Source of the DNA: Prostheceraeus crozeri
Lineage: Eukaryota; Platyhelminthes; Polycladida; Euryleptidae
Direction: 5' to 3'
Assembly (NCBI GenBank): GCA_907163375.1
Contig: CAJQUW010006388.1
Location: 310,001-374,000, forward strand
DNA length: 64,000 nt
Shown: in pieces, positions 1-12,800 of the stretch
Layout of the letters: the number at the start of each line of letters is the position of its first letter
Position numbering within the stretch: position 1 is the stretch's first letter
The notes under the pieces: generated by a model
What the model saw: the letters and a program-made list of their open reading frames with translations, nothing else
Databases searched by the model: none
What the model was told of the DNA's origin: nothing
Translations under genes and position numbers: made by a program

Positions 1-2040
1 TCCATATCCCCACAATATAAAGTAGAAATCGGTCCACCTATATCAACCAGCGACCATCGAACGATTTTATGTACTCCAAATAATTGCATTTTGCCTCCAA
101 GTAGCAAAGTTTGTTGTACGTACGATTTGAGATCATCGAATGTCGACGCTTTTCTTCGTCTGTTGGGTAGTTGTAACTTCAAGCAATTTTATGACATGTG
201 TGTTCCTCTCGAAGAGAAGTGTTCATTTTTTAACGATACCATCCAATGGTGTTTTGCCAAAACCATACCTTCGACTACCGTAATAATGAGTTCCAAAGAC
301 AAGCCCTACATAACTCCCCTGATAAAATCATTGATAAACTCAAGATGGGAGGCTTACCGCAACCGAAATTTTCATATTTACAAGCATTTGAGTTGCAAGA
401 TTAAATCCTTAATTGCAACTGAGAAATGGAGATGGGCCCAAAAAGCTTGCTCCGGTTCAAAGGAGCTTTGGAACGTTGTAAATGAAGTGCGTGGGACAAA
501 GAAATCTTCCTTCTCTGTAATGGATCCCATTTTGAGCCAATTCTCATCAAACATTGATGCAGCTGAGTTCATTAACTCTCTTCTACAGGCTTCTCAAACT
601 CAATGTTCGAGCACAAATATCAGGCAAGACTACGATGATGATTGGGCTCCGCTTGTTAATCAGGAAGATGTGGAGAAACAAGTTTCATATCTGAAATCGA
701 ACAAAGCCTCGGGCTTCGATAATATCCCATCCGTAATTTATAAAGAAGCTGCACTAATTATAAGTGTACCGCTGACCCACATTATTAATGTCTCCATTCT
801 TACCCGTCGGTTTCCATCCTGTTGGAAACATAGCGTCATCAGGCCTATTCCGAAGTCCTTACCTGCAACCTTGGATGAATTGAGACCAATTTCTCTGTTG
901 CCCGTCCCTTCCAAAATCTGTGAACGTGTGATTTTGAATTCTGTTATTCCTATATTCCACCAGTCCTTCGGCAAACATCAATTCGGCGGTTTGACAAACT
1001 CCTCGACTACGGCTGCATTGATATGTCTACACGAGAAAATCACTTATGCCCTTGATCAAAAGACTGCTTTGGGAACCGCAGTCCTTGCATATGACTTTAG
1101 TAAGGCATTTGATAAGCTTTCTCATAATGTGATAATCAAAAGTTTGCAGGAAAATCATTTTCCGAAAGGGTTTATCAAGTGGTTAACTGACTATCTCTCC
1201 CATAGAACTCAATCAGTTAAAATTTGTAACACTATCAGTGACTTCCTTCCCGTAACAAGCGGTATTCCTCAAGGATCAATATTAGGGCCTTTCCTATTTA
1301 ATGCCGTGGTTGGTTCTCTTGTTCCTACACATTTAACAAGTACCATTGTAAAATACGTCGATGATTGCACATTTGTGATACCGATCTACCCTCACACCAT
1401 AACCGCACCTTATGACGAGCACACAGGGATGGTTTCGTGGTCTAGTTCCATTGGCCTTCCGCTCAACTTCCGGAAGTGCAAACTTCTTTGGATCCCTAAA
1501 TCGTCTCAATGCGTCTGCCCTGCGATTTCTGGTATACTTCTTGTACAAACGATAAAAATTCTGGGAGTGACTTTCTCTTCAGATCTAAAATGGGATTCTC
1601 ACTTCGACATTGTCAACAGAATTGCGTCACAGCGACTGTATGCCTTGAGGATTCTACGTCCTGTGCTCGGTTCGATGGATTTAAAACGTGTATACTGTGG
1701 TTTGATCCTCTCTACTATTTAGTACTGTTCTCCTTTGTTCGTATCATTATCTTCTCGTAACAAGATTTTGCTGAACAAGATACAACGTCGTGCTCATCGA
1801 ATTGTGTGTAGTCAAGAGTGCAATTGTACGTTCTTTCCGGACTTAGATTCCCGTCGATTAAATAGTGCTGTTCGACTATTGCACAAGATCTCTACAAATC
1901 CTGACCATCCTCTGCATCGATTGTGTCCGGTCACATCTGCTCATTCTGGTAGATTTCTTCAACCCGTTTCTCGAACCACACGCCGGCTTAATTCCTTTTT
2001 TCCGTGTACAGTTGCTATTTCTAACAATTCTAATACATGA
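1..2040 (+). pseudogene. LINE A ORF2: endonuclease end and reverse transcriptase
   Basis: The protein would copy the element's RNA into DNA at a nicked target site. Visible landmarks are the endonuclease SDH triad (49-57), an RT block with DFSKAFDK near 1095, GIPQGSILGP near 1261 and the catalytic YVDD at 1354-1365, followed by a C-terminal Arg/Lys-rich stretch and a Cys-x-Cys segment near 1815-1830. A single in-frame TAG at 1720-1722 interrupts the frame, which then continues unchanged to a stop at 2040. In LINE B the matching codon is Glu, so this looks like one point mutation in an otherwise well preserved ORF. The good state suggests a fairly recent copy. Homology to LINE B (shared VVNEVRGTK near 475-505 and AHRIVC near 1795) supports the assignment. 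Confidence 0.88.
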
Positions 2041-2222
2041 TAGAATTACTTTCTTATAATGTCCTATAATCGATTCTGGATTAACGATAAAGATTAAATT
2101 CTAATGGCTGTGCTTCCTGTTAGTTCATTTCTGCTGTTGTTGCTCTTGTACGTTCATGTACAGAAATTTTATCGTGAAGTATTGTGTACATTATGATTCC
2201 CAATGTCTTCTGAAAATATACA

Positions 2223-2257
<35 letters not shown>
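2041..2257 (+). repeat. LINE A 3' untranslated region and (TTAC)n tail
   Basis: About 180 bases without coding sense are followed by eight or nine TTAC units (2224-2257), where the element stops. Simple-repeat tails in place of poly(A) are usual for several LINE clades. Confidence 0.8.
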
Positions 2258-2969
2258 TGAAAACAACATTTGTGACATTTGTGATGTGCCGACCCTCACG
2301 GACGATCCGAATGCGACTCAATGTTGTTATGAAGGCGAAGGTGTGAGATGTCTTCATTTATCTATTAAAATGAATGCCGATTTTTGGAAGACTTTGTCGT
2401 ACGAAAAGTTGTAAAGAAAAAGCCGAGTAAGTCCCTCTAAAGTCATGTGCTCTAAATCGTCTCTCATTCACTGTCTTTTCCTTTCAGAGTTCTTTCAGTA
2501 GTCGTTGAAGTGAGAGTAGTGTCGGTGGACGGAGAACGCCCCATGAGCCCTCTTAAGGGCTACCATCTAATGCAGCTAAAGCTGTCCCAAGCCCGCTATG
2601 CAGAGGGGAAGAATAAATGATGAAATTGAATGAAATGGGAGGCCACCCATGCACCACATGCAACACACCAGACTTCTCTCTTCAGTAGTGAACACGCTCT
2701 GAACGTTACTTTACTGTATCGCAGTCGATTGCTATACAAATACTGAAGAAAACGTAAGTTACTAAAATCAGCAGAAAAAACATAGGGAGAGATGTGATGT
2801 TTCAAATATACTTATTTCGAAGATTGAACTCAAGATGATAAACCATTGATGAATAATGCTACCATAAAGAATAACAAGTCTACCGTTCATAGAAATCAAC
2901 TACATGGTATCAGTAGAGACTCGTTACCTCTAAAGTATGGTTAGCAAAAAGCCGTCATGAAAAAATACT
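2258..2969. other. Non-coding stretch
   Basis: No convincing gene is seen. A more GC-rich block at about 2520-2610 followed by TGAAAT-like repeats (to 2640) could be the tail of another short retroelement, but nothing in it can be named. Confidence 0.4.
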
Positions 2970-3422
2970 TTATTTGGTCTTTGATTTAACATCATTGAAA
3001 CCCACTTTACTAATACCAATGACAAAATGGTTTATTTTATTCAGAACTAAATGATTGGCGTAACCATGAAAGTCATCCATCCGTGAAATAATCTTCCGCA
3101 GATGTCGTGTATAAAACTCAGAAGCATCAGCAACATGCTCTTGTCCGTAGGAACGAAATTGAAAGTCAACACTTTCCGCTTCTTCACCTTGTGGAAAATG
3201 AGTGTAATTGACATGTGCAATTAAGTGAGCCTTGATGAGACTGTCTTTGAAATAAGATATCAACTCCGTAAATATTTCTGATGTGTAGTCTAAACATGCT
3301 TCCAATTGTGTCTCCTCCCTTTGAAACTCAAGGATGTAGTCTTGTATTAAGCCTTCGAAGCTCTCTTGATGAAAACGAATCGTGCAATCATCATGTTTCA
3401 ATGTATTGACTTCAGGTGCCAT
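2970..3422 (-). CDS. Orphan ORF, homologous to the ORF at 51430-51795
   Basis: This 150-residue ORF has no function I can name. Its middle and C-terminal parts align by eye, without large gaps, to the ORF at 51430-51795 (-). Both have a helical stretch ending in an Ala-x-Leu-Ile/Val-Ala segment, a His-Phe pair, an acidic run, a Phe before the R/K-I-S-R segment, and a terminal hydrophobic segment ending in I/V-x-I. Because the second copy sits among Polinton-type genes, this one may also come from a virus-like element, perhaps the N-terminal domain of a larger protein. The sequence is predicted mostly helical, with no signal peptide or membrane segment. No other gene of such an element is seen within 3 kb. 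Confidence 0.5.
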   Translation of the reverse strand: MAPEVNTLKHDDCTIRFHQESFEGLIQDYILEFQREETQLEACLDYTSEIFTELISYFKDSLIKAHLIAHVNYTHFPQGEEAESVDFQFRSYGQEHVADASEFYTRHLRKIISRMDDFHGYANHLVLNKINHFVIGISKVGFNDVKSKTK

Positions 3423-6400
3423 GGTTGAGTATATTGCTAAACATCATGTTTGCCTAAGACGATTTCAATAACGCGTTACAAATGTGCGTGCACACATCGG
3501 GAACTCTAGCTTGTCTGTGATTGGACGAGAGGTTTCATCCATTCACCGCTTAATACCCGGCATAAATTGCCAACAAAACTTCATGTCGGTAGTAATCACA
3601 CATAAAATGTAGTGTAGTTGCCGGCTTGCATCGAGATACAAACAAAGTTCTGTTGCTTGAAAACAGAAGGCAATTATTAGTTTCAGAGATGCAATTGCAC
3701 ATGAACTATATGTTGCATGCCCATTGAAACTATCCAGAGTGATCGATTTTAGGCTATAGGCTAGTCAAAGCAGCAATGATAAGTTTTAAATGTCAACAAT
3801 TGTTGGTAGCATAGCATTTCAATAGGCCTACTCAAGAAACTTGCCAAAATATGCAAGCTATTTCATAAATGCTCTTTTTGAAGCAAATTACCTTGTCAAA
3901 CTTAGCACGCTACTCCTTCATCACTTGCTGTTCATGACCCAGTTGAATTTAACATAAAAAGTCTATAAATCTAGCTCTACATGCAAGTTTTGGAATATAT
4001 TGAAGTGTTCGGATGAATCAATATTGTTATGATAAATCGGTTATTGAATATAAGAAGCAAAATTGAAGCTGGACCAGAAATAGTACCAAAAAATGAAGTT
4101 ATCTAAATTTATCTGCAAAAATCACCCAGATGTGGCAGTTGTTTTTGTCATATTAGGCCTAAATTCCACCGTAATCAACAAAAATTGTATGATCTTAACA
4201 CAATGGATTCACTTCAAAACTTCATAATCAGTTTCAGATTCAAAGGGAGGATATTCACTACATTCTTTAATCATTGTATCATTGAAATATCTGGGATGTT
4301 AACACCGTCTAGCTAGGTATGAAGTGGAACACTGACGAACCGTTAATAGACTAAAAATGAACATGGCTGTATTCATTTTGAGAAAATCTATTTACGTCAA
4401 ACACGTACAGATGTGGTGTTGAATAACTGTTATTAGAAGAATTCATGCATCCCATTACAAAGCTATTGATCTTATGATCAAATCTTCTTCCGACCTTTCC
4501 AAACACAATTAGTCATTGGAACCTCCGGAAATTTATTGGGACATTTAAGTTCGGCATGTTTTAATTCAATATTACCGAAGCATCCATAATTTTTTAAAAA
4601 TAACTGCTATGAATGCATTATACTGGTACAAAATCTGAAGCAGGACGCAAAACAGATATATGATATGCCAAATATTATACGTGACAATTTAATTTTTCAG
4701 CAATTTCAAAAATTTTACTATTTTGGCCGATATTGTAAGTGGTCATGCTCAAACTGATGACGTCACTTGAGAATAACAGCGGTAGAAACAATCTTGAACA
4801 TCAACTTTGAAAATGACGATTAGATGATATGTCATCAAATTGATCCTAGAATATAAAATGTTATCATTTTATTAATTAAAAAGGACTTTTAAGTCCCACT
4901 GGTACGGAATGGGTTAACTGAGAAATGAGATATTTTCACTGATCAGTGAATCGCTATCAAACGTAATAATTGTTTATTTGAAGATAAGCATGGGCTCGTC
5001 CACATTTGACTCCTGGTTTCGATCTCAGACTCGTCTGTCTTCGCAGCGCTCGGCTTTCAGAGAGCAGTCTTCAGCAGCTAAAAGACTTCACGGACGGATT
5101 AAAGACGGCCTTTCGGTTCCGGCGTTGTTCCGTTTCATTATGCAGTTATTTTTGTAGGCAGCTTAGTCCTGAGTAGTGATTTACATGTATAGGCAAAAAT
5201 TTAGGCATAAAATAGAAAACAGTGTTGATATATTGATGAATAACGATTTGTATTTAACACAGACAAGGTGCTGTCGGATGTAGGTGTCACTCATTGATGG
5301 CAATAATGGCAAATGTTTAGCTTTCTTTCAGAATTCCATAGATGACAGAACTTATGAACTCATATGCAAGTTAGAGGAAAAACAATGAGCAATAAAATTG
5401 TTTCGGCTGTTGTGACATGAACACGCTTTCGTTTAGACGAAACGACTTATTTGAGATCCAACGATGAAATGTTGTTTTCCAGCCGGTGTGCAACTTAGGC
5501 GCTTGTTGATTATGTCTACTCGTACATCGCAAAGGAAACTAAGAAGCTCATGCACCAGATGGATGAATGCACCCCTAAATAGCACTAAATAAATTGATAG
5601 CCTTTCCTGTCATCCACTGATTCGCACTGCATGTGAGAGGAATATTGCATTCTCATTGATGCAACAATCTAAGTCTCATTCGTCTCAATCTAAGACGCTT
5701 ACACAGAATTTGATACAAACAGAGTCTTCGAAAAGATTGGTATCTTTCCATTCATCTTTTTGGAAATGAATGGGAAGATACCAAGTTTTTGATAATCGTA
5801 ATTCCGTTCAAGGACTTCAGCAACCACTGTCTCATGAAAACGCATAGAATTTCAAGTCTCTTGATGAAAACTAGGTTTGCACATGTCATAATCATGCTAG
5901 TCTGCTTCAGCCTTCTTCTGCAGAAGCCGTAATTTGATTCAGACGACCATTCTGTGATATTGCATGCATTTTCGTATTGAAGTAATTTTATGAGGGATGT
6001 TTTGGTGATAGAAACACATTCAGAGTTTCCCCTTGCCACAAGTAAATTAGCATCAATTTACATCGACTGGTACTTCAGAATGTGTGTTAGATGATAAGTA
6101 TGCGGAAACGTGTTTTTGATAGAGATGCTTGAATTTCTATGTATGTTCACATGAGAGTATTTGCAAAAATGCTTCGCTTATTGATGGAAAATATGAAAAT
6201 TTGTGTCGTAACATATAAAAATCTTTATTAATTTGCACCCTACAAGTATATAGGAAAGCTATCTACAAGACAAGGGTGCATAAGCGCATTTTCGACCTAG
6301 TGGCTTGAACAGCTATGCGTTTTCACAAGTCGATAGTTGCAGAAAGTGATCGTTTATTCATGGTAAAACTCACAGATTTGTGGCTTTACTTGCAGAAATC

Positions 6401-6835
6401 TGCATCCGTTTGCATTTGCAGATAGTTACAAGTATTGTTGAGCTAGTGACTGAGAAATGTTACTGTTTAGAAAGGACATAATTCAGAAACATAGCTGAAG
6501 TTAAATGCAGTCAATGAGACAAAGCTCCAGCGCTTCATTTTGATTGGCTGTCGCAGGTGTCACAGATATTTATCTGCGACTTCATTGGAGTAAACGTGTA
6601 TTTATATTTCGATAGGGACTATTGACTTCAAGTGGAAAGTTCATAGTGTTTCATTAATTAGATTTTCCTGGTTTTTTTGATATGTTGATAAGGGATTTTT
6701 CTCTATAAGATAAACCGACTCTTGAAACTATTGCAATTTTTGGCGGGTTGCAGTGGAATTCACTTTAGATTGCCTGGACTAATAAGTAAATGATGTCCTC
6801 CATCAATGAAGTGCATTCATCCACATGGGCATGTA
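3423..6835. other. Non-coding stretch
   Basis: AT-rich sequence with only short, compositionally random ORFs. I see no RNA gene, transposon end or long repeat here. A locally GC-richer patch at about 5040-5140 has no recognisable coding sense. Confidence 0.5.
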
Positions 6836-6858
6836 CAGGGTCGCTCCAAAAATAATGC
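6836..6858 (+). repeat. Possible mariner-type terminal repeat
   Basis: The sequence CAGGGTCGCTCCAAAAATAA follows a TA dinucleotide and resembles the ends of mariner transposons (CAGGGTGTCCCAAAA-like). I find no matching inverted copy downstream and no transposase, so it is at most a relic end. The following 300 bases contain two short overlapping ORFs that I cannot assign. Confidence 0.3.
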
Positions 6859-7791
6859 AACAAACTTTTCCATTCAAAAAGGAGATCCACTGATGAGACC
6901 AATGCCATTGAAACAAGCACTGTGTCTTATATGCAAATATACAACTGAATTTAGTCAGCCATGAATTTTGCCCAACAATTCATTTTAGTTCTCATTTTCA
7001 TTCGTACTCTATCTAACGAAGTCGCAAATTTTTCTTTTTATTACGAATGGAATTTGCTGTCACAATCATCCAAAAAAATTACATCTCTGTTTTCCGAATT
7101 TCACCGTATATGCGTCGAAAAGCTGAAGAGATTGAATCAACCAGCATCGCTTTGTCATTCACTCTTGACACGCAACGAATGCAATCGATTCTGCGTCAGC
7201 AAATGAGTCAGTATGAATCACTCAAACGTTTTGACGTTCCTCAAAAGCAAATGTGACTGCTACATCGAACCGATGTCTAAGTTTAAGAACGCGTCGCTAT
7301 CAGTAAGATGTTACAGAGGAAGAGAACTTTCTGCTTTCAACATGACAATTTAGTGCCGAGCCCACACAAGTTTGAGATCAAGAGAATGCGTGGCGAAGTT
7401 CAGCAGGACGTTGGTACCACAGTCATCGTATACCCCCCATTTCTCTCCACCAAACATCGACATATTCGGGCGTTTAAAGGACGGCGAAGCAAATGTAGTG
7501 GAGATGAGGATTATTTTGCGTTATTGCTAGTTGACTCACCTTTGTTGACTTATCTTTGTTTGCATCTGTGTTGGCTTAAATCTATGCTGACGATGTGAGG
7601 AATTACAGTAGGCCTACAAGAAGCATCTCTTCTTTGATAGCATTACTCTCATCTTTGGATCTCTTTCTTTCGTTGTGAAAAATAGTTTACATTGATTTCT
7701 GGACGACACAGAAGTGGTCAAATGTCAAACTACATGTAATTGAAGCTGGATGGCAAAAGCAAGCAGAAATGATGAATCTCCAACCATATCT

Positions 7792-7988
7792 TCATATAGT
7801 GTCAAACGACTCGAATTCGCCTGCTCCTGGGCTGGTGTATAGTAAGCATCTCCTATTGGTTTGAATATAAGTAAACGATTTGCAGCCTGCACCTCGTGAG
7901 TCGCACGCACGAGCACAATCCAGAGCGGATTGATCTTGTAGAACTTCTGAAGCTTCAGATGTCGCCGCTGGTGATTTCTTCCTTCGAT
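7792..7988 (-). CDS. PAN/apple-domain terminal exon of a host gene
   Basis: A good 3' splice acceptor (T-rich, ending TTTGCAG) lies just above 7988, and the frame runs from there to a TGA at 7792-7794. The encoded 65 residues carry the pattern of a PAN/apple domain: a Cys-Ala-x-x-Cys segment, then Cys-x-Ser/Thr-Phe-x-Tyr and a Cys-Leu-Leu-Tyr strand, with SALDCARACDSRGAGCKSFT in the core. PAN domains are disulfide-bonded adhesive modules of secreted or membrane proteins. The exon starts after the first base of a codon, the phase common for extracellular modules. Upstream exons would lie at higher coordinates on this strand and are not identified. It could also be an isolated pseudo-exon. Confidence 0.5.
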
Positions 7989-7994
7989 CTGCAA

Positions 7995-9372
7995 ACAAAA
8001 ATGCAGCAAATTTGCAGACAGAAAAGTTTACTGCAACTTTCAAGGAGTGTGCAGTTACAAGAAAATCGCAATGATAAATGTGAGGAAACCGCCCACTATT
8101 CCATGGATGTATAGGCAGAATTCTTATAGCAGGATTATCTGAGATTCAAACAATTACCGAATGAATCAATAATTTTCTTTGCTGTCATACATTATGCATT
8201 AAAGTATACAGAAGTCGTGAAGCTTGATTCTCTGATTTCGGAAATCTGTCTTTTTAATTTTTTCCTTTTGAAAACGGCTACTAACACCATTAGTAATCTC
8301 AGAATGCTTGTTCTTATCAATCCTCAATTTAATCGTGAAAAGGGAAATTCTTTAATGAAAAATGTGGAATCATTTGGGGTGACTTTTCTCAGAAGACATC
8401 GTTATCTGACAGGACATGGGGGCAGTGTCCCTATGTACTAGATTCAGTATACATTATAATGATGGCACTAGGTCTGTAAGTAGTTAAAACTTCTCCCTAC
8501 TGCGACTGTGATAGGTACACGAATAGGTGCATGTATAAATTCAGTGATTTTAATAGGAACATGCATGAATTCTGTCTCAGTGGATAGGTGCATGTGTTTG
8601 GCACACTCACTTGAGTACATTGTGTTTCGTAACGTCTATTACCGAACTTGTATGAATGATTTTGAATACGAATGGGGTTGAGAACAAGTTAAAAGGCCAG
8701 AACTCCATTTATTTGGTTCTAATTACTTGTACCGGTAGACGCATGTTGTTTGATTTTGAATGAGTTTGCTCAATTGCGACTATTGTGACTATTGTGATAA
8801 TTAATTAGATGTAGCACTACTTAAGTATGAAACTTGAATGCGCATTTATAATTTTGTTACTTCCCAATAATAAAACCAGTTCCAGAATTATGGTTGAAGT
8901 GAAAAAGATAAGATATTTACAATGTAATCATAATTTAGGCGTGAAATATAAAAAACGGGTACATATCACGTCCCTCAAGGGACTCCATGAACCTCAGAAA
9001 GTTATCACTCCATTAAAGGAATGCTTTATTTTCCGTGAAGTCGTGTTCGCACTCATGCACCGAACACTTGGCCGGTTGTCCATTCCGCCTTTGGAGGGCT
9101 GTTGCAGTTAAGGTCTTCCACAAGGCCACCTTTCAGCCGCAAAGCAGATGTACGGTCACATCTAACTGACCGCCCATATTGTGCTAACCTTCATTTTGAA
9201 AAAGGAATAGAGGTTTTCGTGTTGACACTTCTTACTATGTTGTGTGAAGTTGAGGAAAAGAACTTAACAGCTTGAAGCAATGACATCCTTTTTATAGCCT
9301 CAAGGGAGAATCGGAACCTCCTTGACTTGCTGTTGTGATTTCCTCTGTCTAGAAAGTATGTAAGTCCTAGCA
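7995..9372. other. Non-coding stretch
   Basis: No convincing gene. The segment 8950-9180 is richer in GC than its surroundings and may be an old repeat, but it matches nothing I can name in this window. Confidence 0.4.
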
Positions 9373-9816
9373 TTGTACCAATTATTATTAAAGGTATCCT
9401 CAAGATCACGACAAGTTTCATCTCATAAGAAAATTTATTACTTTGACTGCGGATCGTACCAATATACCTCAAGAATCTCTAATCGAGAATTTTACCATGG
9501 ATCGCACCAATACACCTCCCCAATCTCCAATGGAGCGATCTACGACACCAAACGAACCGGTGGTGTACAGTACAGCCCTGCATCTCCAGCATACTCCGAT
9601 GATGGGGAGCTACCAGCCGACATGATGCGAAAAATGAATGGTGAATCGATGAGAACCCCACTAACATCAGTATATGGAAGGGTCACAGTTAAAGTCAAGA
9701 ACGGGCCTAAGAAGTACCACTCTAAACGGATCTTCATGCTAATGGTGACGAACGAGCAGAACCTTACAGCCGCTCTTCAGTTCTCAGTGAATGGAAAAAA
9801 TGTGAAAAAATGGTAA
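9373..9816 (+). CDS. Unassigned ORF with an in-frame 48-bp duplication
   Basis: The 147-residue frame contains two 48-bp repeats (beginning 9451 and 9499) whose period is a multiple of three. They encode similar Tyr/Ser-rich segments, followed by a Pro/Ser/Asp-rich stretch and a basic C-terminus. A second overlapping frame over the same repeats is also open. A possible 5' splice site (ATGGTAAAA) lies at the end of the ORF, so it could be an internal exon. I recognise no family; chance is a real alternative. Confidence 0.25.
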   Translation: MYQLLLKVSSRSRQVSSHKKIYYFDCGSYQYTSRISNREFYHGSHQYTSPISNGAIYDTKRTGGVQYSPASPAYSDDGELPADMMRKMNGESMRTPLTSVYGRVTVKVKNGPKKYHSKRIFMLMVTNEQNLTAALQFSVNGKNVKKW

Positions 9817-9829
9817 AAAATAAGTTATA

Positions 9830-12800
9830 TTACATACTACAGTCAAATAGCTTTTTTCCAGTAATACCAGTCGTGAATATTTCTTTGTGGAAGTGTGTTA
9901 CCTATCTACATAGATAAGATTTATTGTGAAATTGAAGTCGTATGTTATCCATCGTTGCTACTTGTCTTATGGCTTGCACAAGACTCATAATTAGTTCATT
10001 TCCATGAACTAAGTTGATAAGACATCATTTCAATAAAACGATAACTTTCGAGTAGCCATGTTGACTTATACAACTCAAACAGAAGTATTTTTGCCTTCAT
10101 GAATTAGAATGTGCTTTTATTTCGGATTGATAATATGCCTAGTTCCAAAATTACATCATGCACAATTATGTTAATGTTTAAATACTTATTGATTAATTAT
10201 GAAATATCTTTGACTTGCATGTATTGAAATCGAATTCAGTATTGCAAGTTTGACTATTAAATGCCACTATCTTGCTATTTACACAACAGCAGCAACATTA
10301 GTGTGATCTTTATCGACAAAGGCCATAAATCAACATATATCAGAAATCATTGATGCTTTCTTTTAACATTGGCTTTAGTATGAAAAGCATACTACATTTG
10401 AAATAACATGCGAAAAGCATACCAAGAGAATACAGAATTATACCGAAAAATATTTTGGTATGCATCCTTCGCATGTGATTGGTATTGAGCGATTTGCAGT
10501 GTACGGCATGCGAACAAAAGCAGGCATCAAGAATGCAGATTTCGGAGTGACTGCTCTAAATTATATTGCCTCTTGTGTAAGAGCTCTGAAAGGAGTGGTG
10601 AGGAAGACATGTAAATCTCATCAATCACCTTTCGTACTCCTAAGTAACTTCGCATTCAAACAGCTTGCCATCGCAAACAACAATCATAGAAATTTCGGAA
10701 TGCATGAAAGGCCAAAGTTCCAAAAGTCGATGAAACGAATTATAATTCTGATCTGCTACTTTTGCTGCGGAGATGACGAAGATGCTCGGGTTAAAAGTTC
10801 TCCATTAGGCTGTACTGTCAAATTGCTGTCATTCTCAGCAGTACTTAGGAAGCTAAGGAAGGGGATATGAACCCCCTCCTCGTATATGAATGCAGCACTT
10901 CTCAGACCGGCATGGAAAGGAAGCTGTCCCTGAGAATGTATTGTTTTCTAACAATATCGTGGAATAGTTCAAGGAACTTTAACATTGAATTCCACAGTAA
11001 AACAAATCAGTAATAGCAGTATTATAGGAAATTAATCCCTCAATATTCATCTCATTTCATGGACGATGTATTAATGGAAATACTGGTTTCATGACAGTTA
11101 ACTTTCGAATTATATTATTTCTCATTGCTGGTAGCGTCCACTTTCCTATGCAGGTGTGTTTACGTCATGTGTTTGAACTTTACTTCATCTCGTCACTGTG
11201 GCTTCAACAATTCTTCTTATGGAAGGCTGTAAAAGCACGGGGGATCGGCTGATTGAAATATTTGATGAATGACTCATTGATTTTCACAAAAATGAAAACA
11301 AACAAAGTGATCCATTGTCCATGTGTTGCCTTGACAAGAATAAACGAAAGGCCTCAGCAACTCGTGTTATTTTTTATGTACAAAATGATTTTCATAACTT
11401 AGAAATAATCGATCACTCACATGTATGGGAATTGAAGGTTGGATGGACTCCTAACACTTCCACTTCACAGAGGTCCATTGTCTTCAAAGACTGTGGTCTT
11501 GTAATGATGATATATCTTCCAAACACGGGCTCCCTCCAGTAGAGCTACAAAGAAAAAGTGCTACTTTGAGTAAGGGCTATAAATTTTCAGAGGTATGTAA
11601 GTACATCTTGCAAGATTGCAAGTAAAACGGTTCAACACGAATATCCATCAATGTTGTATGCAAGCAATTTGCAATATCTTGTTTCAGAAATTAAAGAAAT
11701 CTATGAAGTTTCATTAAGCGCATCTATATTAGATATATGCGACAGGAAGCATGCGGAAGATCATACACTTCTTCTAAGTAACTTCAAACGTGGACCAATG
11801 TATTTACAGGTTCATACTTCATGTACACTGTAAATCGTACGCTACGAAACCTATATACCAAAGGGATATTGTATCCGCTTTCGTACATTTTGTTGGACAT
11901 ATATACGAAAATGTACCAAAATGTACCAAATGAAATAACTAGAGAAATAGCTTGTAGGAACTCAGTGTGGTCTATAATATAATCAACAGAACTAAATTAA
12001 AGCGTCTACAATCTGTTTTTGGACTGCTGTTGCGCTACGTGAGCAGTGAGAGCGTATAGTTTATAATTCTAAATCAACTGTTTGTATTGAAAGAATTTCT
12101 CCGCAGATTTAAACTCATTACCGCTTTCATTTTTATCGACATCTGAATCATGTTACAGCGCAGCGTGTGCAATTTCGCCACAAGTCAACAAACATTCTTT
12201 TTGTGAAGCATATTAAAAAACACGGTGAATCGTCGATGGTAAGCAGTAAACTATGATTGACCTGTGGCAGAGCTCCTCTACCTAGGAATAATAAATTTTT
12301 GATTACTTAGAGTTTTGAAAGATCAAGGCTGATAAGAGGAGATATGTACTATAATGGTCTCTTCGTGAGCTTGTTTAAGTTCTGCTATGCATCAATGGCC
12401 ACGTTCCTTAAGTCAGAATAATTTGTTTGATTTTGACAGCTGATCAAACAGGGAAATGTGACCAAACTTTCTGAAACTTCTATAGTATACGAATGCACTT
12501 CCATAATATGAATTGTGTTGATAGACATTGCCGTGTGTTGCCAGAATATATGAAACATTTGTTGATATGTGTTCCAAATTTCTCGCTAAAATATGCTAAT
12601 TTGAATATTTCCGATTTTATGATTGTTTTTTCGAATGTAACTAAGTTTAACATGTAAATAATTTTTTCAAAAAATGGACATGAATTGATGACATCCATGC
12701 TAGATTGACTATTGAGACTACACAAAGGACTCTGCCTGCTAAATTTTGATTAGCAACACTATAAAAGACGTTATTTTAGTGCGAGCACTATAAAATTGCA

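Larger units (their letters stand above)
1..2257 (+). mobile_element. Non-LTR retrotransposon (LINE A), 3' portion
   Basis: The window opens inside a LINE. The reading frame is already open at base 1 and encodes the end of an AP-type endonuclease (a Ser-Asp-His triad at 49-57), then a reverse transcriptase, a short untranslated region and a tail of TTAC repeats. The order endonuclease, RT, simple-repeat tail is that of jockey/CR1-type LINEs. The clade cannot be fixed by eye. A related but more decayed copy lies at 47.7-50.1 kb. The 5' end lies outside the window. Confidence 0.9.

Noticed and set aside
6961-7256. Mariner transposase after the terminal-repeat-like sequence
   Set aside because: The ORFs there show none of the mariner motifs and no inverted partner end was found.
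10460-10870. 136-residue plus-strand ORF
   Set aside because: No domain, no splice context, no neighbour to support it; amino-acid composition looks random.
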